Positions 46,730 through 55,875 of a stretch of 64,000 nt of DNA are shown here, one piece after another. The translations under genes were made by a program, and so were the position numbers. The notes beneath the pieces are model-generated. The model had not been told where the DNA came from. It saw nothing but the letters and a program-made list of their open reading frames with translations, and searched no databases. Source of the stretch: JASBRS01 sp963783895 (lineage in GTDB: Bacteria > Deinococcota > Deinococci > Deinococcales > Trueperaceae); assembly GCA_963783895.1 (NCBI GenBank), contig CAWAPF010000011.1, positions 22,135-86,134 on the forward strand. Reading direction: 5' to 3'. Position 1 is the stretch's first letter. Each line of letters opens with the position of its first letter.

Positions 46730-49155
46730 GCAGGACCGCGGAACCGACCGTGAAGGCGATCTTCGAGACCATGGAGTACGGCCCGGCGCCGGAGAGCGAC
46801 GAGGTCGCGCAGGCCTGGCTGGAGGGCCACCAGCGCAGCTTCGGGCACTTCGTGGGCGGGCGCTTCGTCGACCCCGCCGACGGCGAGCGCTTCGCGACGA
46901 CGCATCCGGGCGACGGCGCGGAGCTCGCGCAGGTGGCGCAGGGTGGCGAGGCCGACGTCGACGCGGCCGTGCGCGCTGCGAAGGACGCGCTGCCGGCGTG
47001 GCAGGCGTTGGATCCCTTCGAGCGCTCGCGGCACCTCTACGCGCTGGCGCGTCACGTGCAGAAGCACGCGCGTCTGCTGGCGGTGTTGGAGGCTCTCGAC
47101 AACGGCAAGACCATCCGCGAGACGCGTGACATCGACGTTCCGCTGGTGGCGCGTCACTTCTACCACCACGCGGGCTGGGCGCAGCTCCGGGACAGCGCGT
47201 TCGCCGGCTACGAGCCGGTCGGGGTGTGCGGCCAGGTGATCCCCTGGAACTTCCCGCTTCTGATGCTGGCCTGGAAGGTGGCGCCTGCGCTGGCGGCGGG
47301 CAACACGGTGGTGCTGAAGCCCGCGGAGTTCACGCCGCTCACGGCGCTGGCCTTCGCGGAGATCGCCGCCGAGGCGGGTCTGCCGGCCGGGGTGCTCAAC
47401 GTGGTGACCGGCGACGGCCGCACCGGTGCCGCGCTGGTGGCGCACGACGGTCTCGCCAAGGTGGCGTTCACCGGCTCCACCGAGGTGGGGCGCATCATCC
47501 GGCAGGCCACCGCGGGCCGGGGCGTGAAGCTGTCGCTCGAGCTGGGCGGCAAGAGCCCCTTCATCGTCTTCGACGACGCCGACCTGGACAGCGCGGTGGA
47601 GGGCGTGGTCGACGCCATCTGGTTCAACCAGGGCGAGGTGTGCTGCGCCGGCAGCCGCCTGCTCGTGCAGGAGAGCGTGGCGGCGCGCATGGAGGAGAAG
47701 CTCCGGGCCCGCATGGAGACGCTGCGCGAGGGATCCTCGCTGGACAAGGCCATGGACATCGGTGCCATCGTCGCGCCGGTGCAGCTCGACAAGATCACGC
47801 GCCTGGTGGAGCAGTGCAAGGCCGAGGGCGGCCGTTGTTATCAGCCCTCCTGGGCTGCGGAGGTCTCCGACAGCGGCGGACTCTACTTCCCGCCCACGCT
47901 GTTCAGCGAGGTGGCGCCCTCCTCGGCCGCAGCGCAGGAGGAGATCTTCGGTCCCGTCATCGTGAGCATGACCTTCCGTACGCCGGCCGAGGCCGTCGAG
48001 CTCGCCAACAACACCCGCTACGGGCTGGCGGCGAGCGTGTGGACGGAGAACGTCAACCTGGCGCTGGACGTCGCGCCCAAGCTGGAAGCGGGCGTGGTGT
48101 GGGTGAACTGCACCAACGTCTTCGACGCCGCCAGCGGCTTCGGCGGCTACCGCGAGTCGGGCTTCGGGCGCGAGGGGGGGCGCGAGGGGATGTTCGAGTA
48201 CTTGAAGCCGTCGTGGGAGGCGGGGCTCGAGCCCTACGGCGAGGGGGAGCTCGGCGACGCTGTCAGCGGCGCGGCGCTGGGAGCCGGCACGCCGGCTCCC
48301 GAGGGCGGCCCCATCGACCGCACGGCCAAGCTCTACATCGGCGGCAAGCAGACCCGCCCCGACGGCAACTACAGCTACCCGGTGCTCGCTGCCGACGGCA
48401 CGCACCTGGGGGAGGCCCCGCTCGGCAACCGCAAGGACGTGCGCAACGCCGTCGAGGCCGCGCGCAAGGGGGTGGCCTGGTCGAAGGCGACGGCCCACAA
48501 CCGGGCGCAGGTGCTCTACTTCCTGGCCGAGAACCTGGACGCGCGCGCCGCCGAGTTCGCCGGCCGGCTGCGCGCCATGACCGGCGCCCGCAAGGCCGAC
48601 GCCGAACAGGAGGTCGCGGCGAGCGTGCGGCGACTGTTCCTGTACGCGGCGCACGCCGACAAGTTCGACGGGGCCGTGCACGCCACGCCGCTGCGCAACG
48701 TGACGCTCGCCATGCCCGAGCCGTGGGGCGTGATGGCGGTGGCGTGCCCCGACGAGGCTCCGCTCCTGGCGTTCGTGTCGCTCGTGGCTCCGCCGTTGGC
48801 GATGGGCAACCGCGTCGTGGCCGTCCCGTCGTCGCGCTGGCCGCTGGCCGCCACCGACCTCTATCAGGTGATGGACACGAGCGATCTCCCTGCCGGGGCC
48901 CTCAACATCGTCACCGGCGACCGCGACGAGCTCGCCACGGTGCTGGCGCGGCATGCCGACGTGGCCGCGATGTGGTACGTGGGCTCGGCGGAGGGTTCGA
49001 CGGCGGTGGAGCGTGAGAGCGCGGACAACCTCAAGGCCACCTGGGTCAACTTCGGCAAGCGCCGCGACTGGTTCGACGCCGAGCAGGGTGAGGGCCCGGA
49101 GTACCTGCGGCGCGCCACCCGCGTGAAGAACATCTGGGTGCCGTACGGGGAGTGA
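46726..49155 (+). CDS. Double-domain aldehyde dehydrogenase (ALDH16-like)
   Basis: 809 residues with two tandem ALDH domains. Domain 1 (about 35-505) is complete: P-W-N-F-P near 173, Glu272 in L-E-L-G-G-K and catalytic Cys306 in G-E-V-C-C-A-G. Domain 2 (about 535-790) lacks both the catalytic cysteine and the glutamate motif, as in the ALDH16 family, where it has a structural or channelling role. With deoC it forms a route from deoxyribose phosphate to acetate. Overlaps the GNAT gene by 4 bases. Confidence 0.9.
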   Translation: MSRTAEPTVKAIFETMEYGPAPESDEVAQAWLEGHQRSFGHFVGGRFVDPADGERFATTHPGDGAELAQVAQGGEADVDAAVRAAKDALPAWQALDPFERSRHLYALARHVQKHARLLAVLEALDNGKTIRETRDIDVPLVARHFYHHAGWAQLRDSAFAGYEPVGVCGQVIPWNFPLLMLAWKVAPALAAGNTVVLKPAEFTPLTALAFAEIAAEAGLPAGVLNVVTGDGRTGAALVAHDGLAKVAFTGSTEVGRIIRQATAGRGVKLSLELGGKSPFIVFDDADLDSAVEGVVDAIWFNQGEVCCAGSRLLVQESVAARMEEKLRARMETLREGSSLDKAMDIGAIVAPVQLDKITRLVEQCKAEGGRCYQPSWAAEVSDSGGLYFPPTLFSEVAPSSAAAQEEIFGPVIVSMTFRTPAEAVELANNTRYGLAASVWTENVNLALDVAPKLEAGVVWVNCTNVFDAASGFGGYRESGFGREGGREGMFEYLKPSWEAGLEPYGEGELGDAVSGAALGAGTPAPEGGPIDRTAKLYIGGKQTRPDGNYSYPVLAADGTHLGEAPLGNRKDVRNAVEAARKGVAWSKATAHNRAQVLYFLAENLDARAAEFAGRLRAMTGARKADAEQEVAASVRRLFLYAAHADKFDGAVHATPLRNVTLAMPEPWGVMAVACPDEAPLLAFVSLVAPPLAMGNRVVAVPSSRWPLAATDLYQVMDTSDLPAGALNIVTGDRDELATVLARHADVAAMWYVGSAEGSTAVERESADNLKATWVNFGKRRDWFDAEQGEGPEYLRRATRVKNIWVPYGE

Positions 49156-49165
49156 TGTCGGCGGG

Positions 49166-49402
49166 TCAGCCGACGAGGCGTAGCAGCAGTCGGGGGAGCT
49201 CCGCGCGGGCGCGTCTCGATGCGCCCACCACGACCCCCGCGGCCAGGGCCGCACCCAGCGCGGCCCAGGGGCGGGTGCGAGCGAACAGGCGCACGCCGGC
49301 TACGGCGGTCTCTCCGGGGCCGGAGGCCCCTGCAGCCGCCGCGCGGCGAAGGCGCGCCTTGGCGTCGGCGACGCTCAGCGGTTCATGCGGCTGGCGGCCC
49401 AT
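49166..49402 (-). CDS. Small membrane protein, YqjK/ElaB-like position
   Basis: 78 residues. A polar N-terminus (L-S-V-A-D-A-K-A-R-L-R-R-A) is followed by one helix (W-A-A-L-G-A-A-L-A-A-G-V) and a basic tail. I do not recognise the family. It overlaps the holin-like gene by 28 bases and is the last of three minus-strand genes whose order recalls E. coli yqjD-yqjE-yqjK. Ribosome-binding site is weak (GGAG-like, inside the previous gene). Confidence 0.55.
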   Translation of the reverse strand: MGRQPHEPLSVADAKARLRRAAAAGASGPGETAVAGVRLFARTRPWAALGAALAAGVVVGASRRARAELPRLLLRLVG

Positions 49403-49653
49403 AGGAGACCTCCCGAGGCGATCAGGACGCCGAACCCCGTGAGCAAGCGCGCCAGGGGTGGCGCCATCACCGGATAGAGTGCCGTCAACAGCGCCCAGGC
49501 CAGCAAGGCGACGGCGCCGAGCGCGAGGAGCCCGGCGGCTGCCAGCAGCACGACGGCACCGGCCGCGCGCGTCAGACCCTTGCGGGCGCTGCGCGCCTCG
49601 GCCTCCAGCAGCTCGAGCGCCGCGATGAGCACGTCGGCAATGGCGGCGCGCAT
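49375..49653 (-). CDS. Phage-holin-family membrane protein (YqjE-like)
   Basis: 92 residues. An amphipathic N-terminus rich in E, A and L is followed by two membrane helices (about 30-55 and 62-84). This is the Phage_holin_3_6/YqjE type, which despite the name is a chromosomal, stress-associated family in many bacteria. No phage genes are nearby. It starts directly after the stop of the DUF883-like gene. Confidence 0.72.
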   Translation of the reverse strand: MRAAIADVLIAALELLEAEARSARKGLTRAAGAVVLLAAAGLLALGAVALLAWALLTALYPVMAPPLARLLTGFGVLIASGGLLWAASRMNR

Positions 49654-49971
49654 CTACTTGCGCGAGACGAGCCACCCCAGCAGCGCGCCGACCCCGAAAG
49701 CGGTCAACAGCGAGGGGAGCGGCTTCTCTGTGACCTCGTCGCGTACCTGACCGGCGACGTGCTCACCCTCCTCCTGCACGGTGGAAGCGGTCTTCTTCAA
49801 GCGCTCGATGAGCTTGTCGGCCTCCTCGCGGAGGGACTCTCGAGCGGCCTGCACGCTGTCGCCCGCTGCCTTGCCACCCGCCTTCGATAGCTCGGAGAGG
49901 TCGTCTCGCAGGGACTTCAGATCGGCCTTGAGGCTGTCGATCTCGTGTTGAACATCGCTCGTCTGTGCCAT
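49654..49971 (-). CDS. DUF883/YqjD-ElaB-like membrane-anchored protein
   Basis: 105 residues. A long amphipathic, coiled-coil-prone helix region (5-78, with many D, E, K and L) ends in a C-terminal hydrophobic segment G-V-G-A-L-L-G-W-L-V and a basic tip. ElaB/YqjD proteins are C-tail anchored and bind stationary-phase ribosomes in E. coli. First of three genes. AGGTGA lies 5 bases before the ATG. Confidence 0.75.
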   Translation of the reverse strand: MAQTSDVQHEIDSLKADLKSLRDDLSELSKAGGKAAGDSVQAARESLREEADKLIERLKKTASTVQEEGEHVAGQVRDEVTEKPLPSLLTAFGVGALLGWLVSRK

Positions 49972-50216
49972 GGCATCACCTGCCCAATGTGGGTTCGGAC
50001 GTTGCTGCGTTTCTGCGGGACCGCGCGGCCGGGCGCACCGGAGTGCGAGGCGGGGTCACCGGGTACCGGCCCGAGCCGTCGCCCGTTCGGGCGCCAGGCG
50101 GGTAGCGACACGGGACCCGGGCGACCCTGGATGGGTCGGCTTGGTACGTTTCGACCGTAGCACCGGCGCCGTGGACGCGACGTGACATGGGAAGCGCGGC
50201 GGGGCGCAGCCGGCCG

Positions 50217-50414
50217 TCAGTGCTGCTCCATCCAGTGGTCGATCTGACGATCTGCTTCCTCCTTGCTGACGCCATAACGTTCCTGGAGCTTGCCGGCGAG
50301 CTTGGTGCGGTCGCCCTTGACCTCCTGGAGGTCGTCGTTCGTGAGCTTGCCCCAGTTGGATTGAACTTCCCCGGTGAACTGCTTCCACTTGCCTTGGATC
50401 TGATCCCAGTTCAT
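50217..50414 (-). CDS. CsbD-family stress protein
   Basis: 65 residues. M-N-W-D-Q-I-Q-G-K-W-K-Q opens the CsbD signature, followed by G-K-L-T-N-D-D-L and V-K-G-D-R. CsbD is a small hydrophilic protein induced by general stress in Bacillus; its biochemical role is unknown. It lies upstream of the YqjD-like operon on the same strand. Confidence 0.9.
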   Translation of the reverse strand: MNWDQIQGKWKQFTGEVQSNWGKLTNDDLQEVKGDRTKLAGKLQERYGVSKEEADRQIDHWMEQH

Positions 50415-50869
50415 GTGCGGCCCCTCGCTTCGGAGTTCGGGTCCGGGGGCAGCATCGTGGCGGGGTTCGGCGGTGGGGTACCGCTACGCCACGCTGCGGC
50501 TCGCGGGCGACGAACCGGAAATCGCGATCGAACGCCGTGTGCGTGCTTCGGTCACCAAGATGGAACGGGAAGAAGGAAGGCCGCGACCGACCGGACCGGC
50601 GCTTCGTATCGCTGACCATGACGGTAGCATGAGGCGTGCCTGACGGGCTCTCTCGCGTCACACCGTGGTCACGGTCACGGTCACGGTCGTGGGCGGGCGC
50701 GGAGCGCGGGCGTCCGGATCGTGCCTGGGGTCACGACTCCGTGGTTGCCTGGCGCAACGGTTGACGCGTTCTCGCGCACGGCGCCGGGTGGCGCGGTAGC
50801 GTGGACGGGGGATCCTACGCGAGAGCGGGGGCGTGCGCCTCGCTTGGCCCCATGCCGGGAGGAGCAGTC
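50415..50869. other. 455-base gap between csbD-like gene and kbl
   Basis: No convincing gene. Short open frames on the plus strand (for example 50413-50643) have no family features or ribosome-binding site. It should hold the divergent promoters of the CsbD-like gene and kbl and contains a short hexamer repeat (50667-50688). No clear -10/-35 pair was seen. GGGAGGAG just before 50870 is the kbl ribosome-binding site. Confidence 0.6.
50667..50688 (+). repeat. Hexanucleotide tandem repeat (GGTCAC, 3.7 copies)
   Basis: GGTCAC occurs three times in a row, then GGTC. The period of six does not match helical phasing, so a protein-binding array is less likely than a simple-sequence tract. It is about 180 bases before kbl. 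Confidence 0.8.
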
Positions 50870-52063
50870 ATGGGACGCGACTACCTCGATCACCTGGAGA
50901 AGCAGCTCGACGAGCTACGCGACGGAGGGCTCTTCAAGGGCGAGCGCATCATCACCTCGCAACAACAAGCGACCATCACGGTCGACGGCGGCGGGGAGGT
51001 GCTCAACTTCTGCGCGAACAACTACCTCGGACTGGCCAACCACCCCGCGGTGATGGAGGCGGCTCAGCGCGGCATCGAGGAGCGTGGCTTCGGGATGGCC
51101 TCGGTCCGCTTCATCTGCGGCACGCAGGACATCCACAAGCAGCTCGAGGAGCGCATCAGCAGCTTCCTCGGCACCGAGGACACCATCCTCTACTCCTCAT
51201 GCTTCGACGCCAACGGCGGGCTCTTCGAGGCCCTGCTCGGTCCCGAGGACGCCATCATCAGCGACGCCCTCAACCACGCCAGCATCATCGACGGGGTGCG
51301 GCTCAGCAAGGCCCAGCGCTTCCGCTACGCCAACAACGACATGGCGGACCTGGAGCGCCAGCTTCTCGCCGCTTCCGGTGCCCGCTACCGGCTGATCGCC
51401 ACCGACGGCGTGTTCTCGATGGACGGCGTGGTCGCCGATCTGGAGGCGATCTGCGATCTGGCCGAGCGCCATGACGCCATGGTGATGGTCGACGACAGCC
51501 ACGCCGTCGGCTTCCTGGGGGAGCGGGGCCGCGGCACCCACGAGTTCCGCGGCGTGATGGGACGCGTGGACATCCTCACCGGCACGCTCGGCAAGGCCCT
51601 AGGGGGTGCGTCCGGCGGTTACACCAGCGGGCGCAAGGAGGTCGTGGCGTGGCTGCGCCAGCGCAGCCGGCCCTACCTGTTCTCCAATTCGGTGGCGCCC
51701 GCCGTGGTGGCGGCGTCGCTGGCGGTGCTCGAGCTGCTCGAGCGCTCGGGCGACCTGCGCACGCGCCTGCGCGAGAACAGCGTCTTCTTCCGTGACGCGA
51801 TGACGCGTGCGGGCTTCAGGTTGGCGGGCGAGGGCCACCCCATCATCCCCGTCATGATCGGCGACGCCGCGCTGGCCACCGCCATGGCCGAGAAGCTGCT
51901 CGCCGAGGAGGGCATCTACGTCATCGGCTTCTCCTACCCCGTGGTGCCCAGGGGACAGGCCCGCATCCGCACGCAGATGTCGGCGCTCCACACCCGCGAA
52001 CAGCTCGAGCGCGCGGTCGACGCCTTCACGCGGGTCGGCCGCGACCTCGGGGTGATCGCGTGA
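50870..52063 (+). CDS. kbl: Glycine C-acetyltransferase (2-amino-3-ketobutyrate CoA ligase)
   Basis: 397 residues, PLP fold type I, alpha-oxoamine synthase family. Lys242 in T-G-T-L-G-K-A-L-G-G binds PLP; N-N-Y-L-G-L-A near 47, F-I-C-G-T near 79 and D-D-S-H-A-V-G near 205 (PLP aspartate and histidine) are family motifs. It cleaves 2-amino-3-oxobutanoate with CoA to glycine and acetyl-CoA. The tdh gene next to it (GTGA overlap) makes the substrate, which supports Kbl over other oxoamine synthases. ATG with GGGAGGAG. Confidence 0.96.
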   Translation: MGRDYLDHLEKQLDELRDGGLFKGERIITSQQQATITVDGGGEVLNFCANNYLGLANHPAVMEAAQRGIEERGFGMASVRFICGTQDIHKQLEERISSFLGTEDTILYSSCFDANGGLFEALLGPEDAIISDALNHASIIDGVRLSKAQRFRYANNDMADLERQLLAASGARYRLIATDGVFSMDGVVADLEAICDLAERHDAMVMVDDSHAVGFLGERGRGTHEFRGVMGRVDILTGTLGKALGGASGGYTSGRKEVVAWLRQRSRPYLFSNSVAPAVVAASLAVLELLERSGDLRTRLRENSVFFRDAMTRAGFRLAGEGHPIIPVMIGDAALATAMAEKLLAEEGIYVIGFSYPVVPRGQARIRTQMSALHTREQLERAVDAFTRVGRDLGVIA

Positions 52064-53094
52064 AGGCGCTGGCCAAGCTCCATCCCCGCGAGGGCATGTG
52101 GAGGATCGACGGGCCCGAGCCGGAGATGGGGCCGAACGACCTGCTCATCGGTATCACCCACACCTCCATCTGCGGCACCGACGTGCACATCTACAACTGG
52201 GACGCCTGGGCCCAGCGCACGATCCCGGTGCCCATGATCACCGGCCACGAGTACGTCGGCGTGGTGGAGGCGGTCGGCTCCGAGGTGCAGGGTTACGCGC
52301 CCGGCGACCGCGTCTCCGGCGAGGGGCACATCACCTGCGGCCACTGCCGCAACTGCCGTGCCGGCCGCCGCCACCTCTGCCGCAACACCCAGGGCGTCGG
52401 CGTCGACCGGCCCGGCGCCTTCGCCGAACGCTTCGTGCTGCCGGCGGGGAACGCCTTCAAGGTCCCGGCAGGCATCCCCGACGACTGGGCGGCCATCCTC
52501 GACCCCTTCGGCAACGCCGTGCACACGGCGCTGGCGTTCCCCCTGGTCGGGGAGGACGTGCTGGTGACCGGCGCCGGGCCGATCGGCCTGATGGCCGCGG
52601 CCGTGGCGCGCTTCGTGGGCGCCCGCTACGTCGTGATCACCGACGTCAACGCCGAGCGCCTCGCCATGGCGGAGCGCATGGGCGCGGTCGACCGCGCGAT
52701 CGATGTCTCCCGGCCCGACGCCGACCTGAAGGACGTGATGGCGGAGCTGGGCATGACCGAGGGTTTCGACGTGGTGCTGGAGATGTCGGGGGCACAGGGC
52801 GCCCTCGAGCAGATCCTGGCGTCGATCAACCACGGTGGCAAGATCGCCCTGCTGGGGATTCCGGGCGCGCCCATCGCCGTCGACTTCAACCGCATCATCT
52901 TCAAGGGTCTGGAGATCCGCGGCATCTACGGCCGGGAGATGTTCGACACCTGGTACAAGATGTCCGCCATGCTGCAGGCGGGGCTCGACCTGGCGCCCGT
53001 GATCACCCACCGCTTCGCCGTGGACGACTTCCAGCAGGCCTTCGACATCATGCGCTCGGGGCGGTCGGGGAAGGTCATCCTGGATTGGACCTGA
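52060..53094 (+). CDS. tdh: L-threonine 3-dehydrogenase
   Basis: 344 residues, zinc-dependent medium-chain dehydrogenase. Catalytic zinc ligands Cys38 (S-I-C-G-T-D), His63 and Glu64 (T-G-H-E-Y-V) match the positions known from E. coli Tdh; the structural zinc loop C-G-H-C-R-N-C follows near 97, and the NAD motif G-A-G-P-I-G-L is near 172. It oxidises threonine to 2-amino-3-oxobutanoate for Kbl. GTG start overlapping kbl. Confidence 0.96.
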   Translation: MKALAKLHPREGMWRIDGPEPEMGPNDLLIGITHTSICGTDVHIYNWDAWAQRTIPVPMITGHEYVGVVEAVGSEVQGYAPGDRVSGEGHITCGHCRNCRAGRRHLCRNTQGVGVDRPGAFAERFVLPAGNAFKVPAGIPDDWAAILDPFGNAVHTALAFPLVGEDVLVTGAGPIGLMAAAVARFVGARYVVITDVNAERLAMAERMGAVDRAIDVSRPDADLKDVMAELGMTEGFDVVLEMSGAQGALEQILASINHGGKIALLGIPGAPIAVDFNRIIFKGLEIRGIYGREMFDTWYKMSAMLQAGLDLAPVITHRFAVDDFQQAFDIMRSGRSGKVILDWT

Positions 53095-53198
53095 TGGCGA
53101 CGTGCGCCGGTCCGGCGGCCGGCGCGCCGGCATGGAGGCCCCTCCTTCCGCCGCTGTTGGGGATAAGATGGCGGGACCAACACCTTGAAGGAGGAACC

Positions 53199-54788
53199 AT
53201 GGTACGACTCCGCACCTCATGGATGGTCCTGGCTACGCTCGCGGCGGCGCTGCTGCTGACGTTCGGCTCGGCACAGTCCGCGCAGCAGCAGACCCTCGTC
53301 ATCGGCGGCGACTGGAGTGACCTGATCACGCTCGATCCCGGCGTGGCCTACGAGTTCTCGTCCACCCCCATCGACGACAACATCTACGAGCGGCTGGTGC
53401 AGTTCAACGGCACCGACCTGTCGAAGGTGGTGCCCGGCCTGGCCACCAGCTGGGACATCGCCAGCACGGCCGACGGCGGCAGCACCATCACCTTCCACCT
53501 CAAGGACGCCACCTTCTCCACGGGCCGGCCCGTGACGGCGCAGGACGTGGTGTGGTCGTTCGACCGCGTCATCCAGATCAACGGCCCGTCGGCCTTCCTG
53601 TTCACCGACGTGGCCGGCATGAAGGTGGGCTCCACCAAGGCGCTCGACGACAAGACCGTGCAGCTCACGCTGCCCAAGGGCGTCAACCCGCAGATCATCC
53701 TCAACATGCTGACCTTCAACATCGGCGGCGTCATGGACGCCACCGAGGTACAGAAGCACGTCGACGGCAACGACTACGGCCAGAAGTGGCTCAACGACCA
53801 CTCGGCAGGTTCGGGTCCGTACATGCTGGACCGCTGGGACCGCGGCTCGCAGGTGGTGCTGTCGGCCAACCCCGAGTACCCGAACCCCGGCTCGATCAAG
53901 CGCGTGATCCTGCGCAACATGCAGGAGTCCAACGCCCAGCGCTCCGCCATCACCTCCGGTGAGATCGACGTCGCCTACAACTTCACGCCCGATGCCTTCA
54001 AGCAGGCCGAGAGCGATCCCAACCTGAAGACGCTCAAGACCGATACCTTCCAGATGTCCTACCTGGGGATGAACTCCGGCCCCGGCGCGCCCTTCGAGGA
54101 CAACCGCGTGCGCGACGCCGTGCGCTACGCCATCGATCAGGATGGCATCATCAACGACCTGCTGGCGGGCCTGGGCCGCAAGATGCAGACCATCATCCCC
54201 TACGGCCTGATGGGCGCCGACACCACCCAGTACTACACGCACGACATCGAGAAGGCCAAGCAGCTCATGGCCGAGGCCGGCAAGTCCGGCGGCATGACGG
54301 TCGAGTTCCTCATCTCCACCGGCGCCTGCGGCGGCGGCATACCCTGCGCCGACCTGGCGGCGAAGGTCCAGTCCGACCTTGCGAAGATCGGCATCACCGC
54401 CAACATCAAGCAGACCACCGGCGCCCAGCTCTACACCATCTACCGGCAGCAGGCTGCCCAGCTCGTGCTGGCCGCCTGGAGCCCGGATTATCCCGACCCG
54501 AACGGCAACGCCAGCCCGCTGGCGGATTACAACGCCAAGTCGCTGGCCTGGCGCAATGTGTGGAACGACGCCACCGGCACCAAGCTGGCCACCGAGGCCG
54601 CTGTTAGCACCGATCCCGCGCAGCGCAAGGACCTCTACGCCCAGCTCACCAAGTACGTGGCGCAGAACGGTCCCTACGCCATCCTCTACCAGCCGAACGT
54701 GCCGATCGTGACTACCGCCAAGGTCGACGGCTTCGATCGCAGCGCGCAGGGCGACGTCGACTACACGGCCATCAGCAAGCAGCCTTGA
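53199..54788 (+). CDS. Peptide-type ABC transporter substrate-binding protein
   Basis: 529 residues, SBP family 5. Signal peptide ends at S-A-Q-S-A-Q near 25-28, with no lipobox. T-L-D-P-G near 48, the T-A-Q-D-V-V-W-S-F-D-R signature near 117 and D-Y-P-D-P-N-G near 430 mark it. The ligand is unknown; neighbours break down threonine, so amino acid or peptide uptake fits. AAGGAGGAA precedes the ATG, and TAAGAT (53164-53169) is a possible -10, so it may have its own promoter 100 bases after tdh. Confidence 0.92.
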   Translation: MVRLRTSWMVLATLAAALLLTFGSAQSAQQQTLVIGGDWSDLITLDPGVAYEFSSTPIDDNIYERLVQFNGTDLSKVVPGLATSWDIASTADGGSTITFHLKDATFSTGRPVTAQDVVWSFDRVIQINGPSAFLFTDVAGMKVGSTKALDDKTVQLTLPKGVNPQIILNMLTFNIGGVMDATEVQKHVDGNDYGQKWLNDHSAGSGPYMLDRWDRGSQVVLSANPEYPNPGSIKRVILRNMQESNAQRSAITSGEIDVAYNFTPDAFKQAESDPNLKTLKTDTFQMSYLGMNSGPGAPFEDNRVRDAVRYAIDQDGIINDLLAGLGRKMQTIIPYGLMGADTTQYYTHDIEKAKQLMAEAGKSGGMTVEFLISTGACGGGIPCADLAAKVQSDLAKIGITANIKQTTGAQLYTIYRQQAAQLVLAAWSPDYPDPNGNASPLADYNAKSLAWRNVWNDATGTKLATEAAVSTDPAQRKDLYAQLTKYVAQNGPYAILYQPNVPIVTTAKVDGFDRSAQGDVDYTAISKQP

Positions 54789-54842
54789 GGTCCGCGGGAC
54801 CTCGTGAGACCGACGTGGGAGGGGCCACTGGCCCCTCCCACG
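54787..54842 (+). terminator. Two hairpins between binding-protein and permease genes
   Basis: The first (54787-54793 with 54797-54803, 7 bp) overlaps the stop codon. The second (54814-54826 with 54830-54842, 13 bp, 3-base loop) is stronger. Together they probably attenuate read-through to the permease genes or protect the upstream mRNA's 3' end. Confidence 0.7.
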
Positions 54843-54867
54843 CCCCCGCTGTCCCCTCGGAGGTGCC

Positions 54868-55875
54868 GTGCTCGCCTTCCTGCTGAGGCGCCTGGGCTAC
54901 CTGATCTTCGTCGTCTGGGGGGTCGGGTTCGCCGCCTTCTTCATCTCCCACATCGTCCCCGCCGATCCCGCCGCAGCCGCCCTGGGGAGCAACGCCCGCC
55001 CGGCGCAGATCGAGGCCTACCGGCACAAGTACGGGCTCGACCTGCCGGCCTACCGGCAGTACCTGCGCTACATGGTGGACCTCTTCCGGGGTGACCTCGG
55101 CAACTCGCTGCGCACGCAGCGGCCTATCTTGTCCGACCTGCGGGATTTCTTCCCCGCCACGCTCGAGCTCACGCTCGGCGCCATGGTGTTCGCCATCCTC
55201 TTCGGCCTGCCGGCAGGGGTGATCGCCGCGCTCTACCAGGACCGGCCCGTCGATCTGGGCGTGCGCACGCTGGCGCTGGTGGGGGGCGCCACGCCTGTGT
55301 ACTGGCTGGCCATCCTCGCGCTCGAGCTGTTCCACTCCCGGCTCGGCTGGTTGCCGGGACCCGGTGAGCTCAACGCCTACCTGATCGAACCCCACCGCGT
55401 CACCGGCATGCTGGTGGTCGACGCCGCCATCGCCGGCGACTGGCCTGCGTTCGTGAGCGCGGTGCGCCACCTCATCCTCCCCGCCGCCGTGCTGGGTGCG
55501 TTCTCCACGGCGCTGCTGGCCCGGATGGTGCGCAGCGCCATGCTCGAGGTGCTGTCCCAGGACTACGTCCGTACCGCCCGCGCCAAGGGGCTTGCGAGCC
55601 GGGTCGTGACGTTCAAGCACGCGCTGCGCAACGCCGCGCTGCCGGTGCTCACGGTGATGGGGAGCCTGCTCGGCAGCCTGCTCACCGGCGCGGTCCTCAC
55701 CGAGACCATCTTCTCGTGGCCGGGTCTGGGTTCGTACGCCACCTCCAGCGCCATCGGGCTGGACTTCCCGGCGGTCATGGGCGTGACGCTGGTGGCGGGC
55801 CTCGCCTACAGTGTCATCAACCTCCTCGTCGACATCTTCTACGCGGTCTTCGACCCGCGCATCACCTACGCGTGA
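54868..55875 (+). CDS. Peptide-type ABC transporter permease (DppB-like)
   Basis: 335 residues; GTG start with GGAGG upstream. N-terminal helix L-L-R-R-L-G-Y-L, P-A-D-P near 32, G-D-L-G-N-S near 75, coupling loop T-A-R-A-K-G-L near 235 with N-A-A-L-P-V-L, and F-S-W-P-G-L-G. Pairs with the DppC-like permease that follows (GTGA overlap). Only about 30% alike by eye to the permease at 38983, so the two systems are not recent duplicates. Confidence 0.93.
   Translation: MLAFLLRRLGYLIFVVWGVGFAAFFISHIVPADPAAAALGSNARPAQIEAYRHKYGLDLPAYRQYLRYMVDLFRGDLGNSLRTQRPILSDLRDFFPATLELTLGAMVFAILFGLPAGVIAALYQDRPVDLGVRTLALVGGATPVYWLAILALELFHSRLGWLPGPGELNAYLIEPHRVTGMLVVDAAIAGDWPAFVSAVRHLILPAAVLGAFSTALLARMVRSAMLEVLSQDYVRTARAKGLASRVVTFKHALRNAALPVLTVMGSLLGSLLTGAVLTETIFSWPGLGSYATSSAIGLDFPAVMGVTLVAGLAYSVINLLVDIFYAVFDPRITYA

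Noticed and set aside
49375..49653. Prophage holin
   Set aside because: No lysin, capsid, integrase or att site nearby; the neighbours are chromosomal stress-type genes.
50187..50643. Plus-strand frames over the CsbD-like gene and the gap after it
   Set aside because: They run antisense to CsbD or lack ribosome-binding sites and family features.
50641..50700. Iteron-type origin at the GGTCAC tract
   Set aside because: Too short, no AT-rich region, no replication gene nearby.
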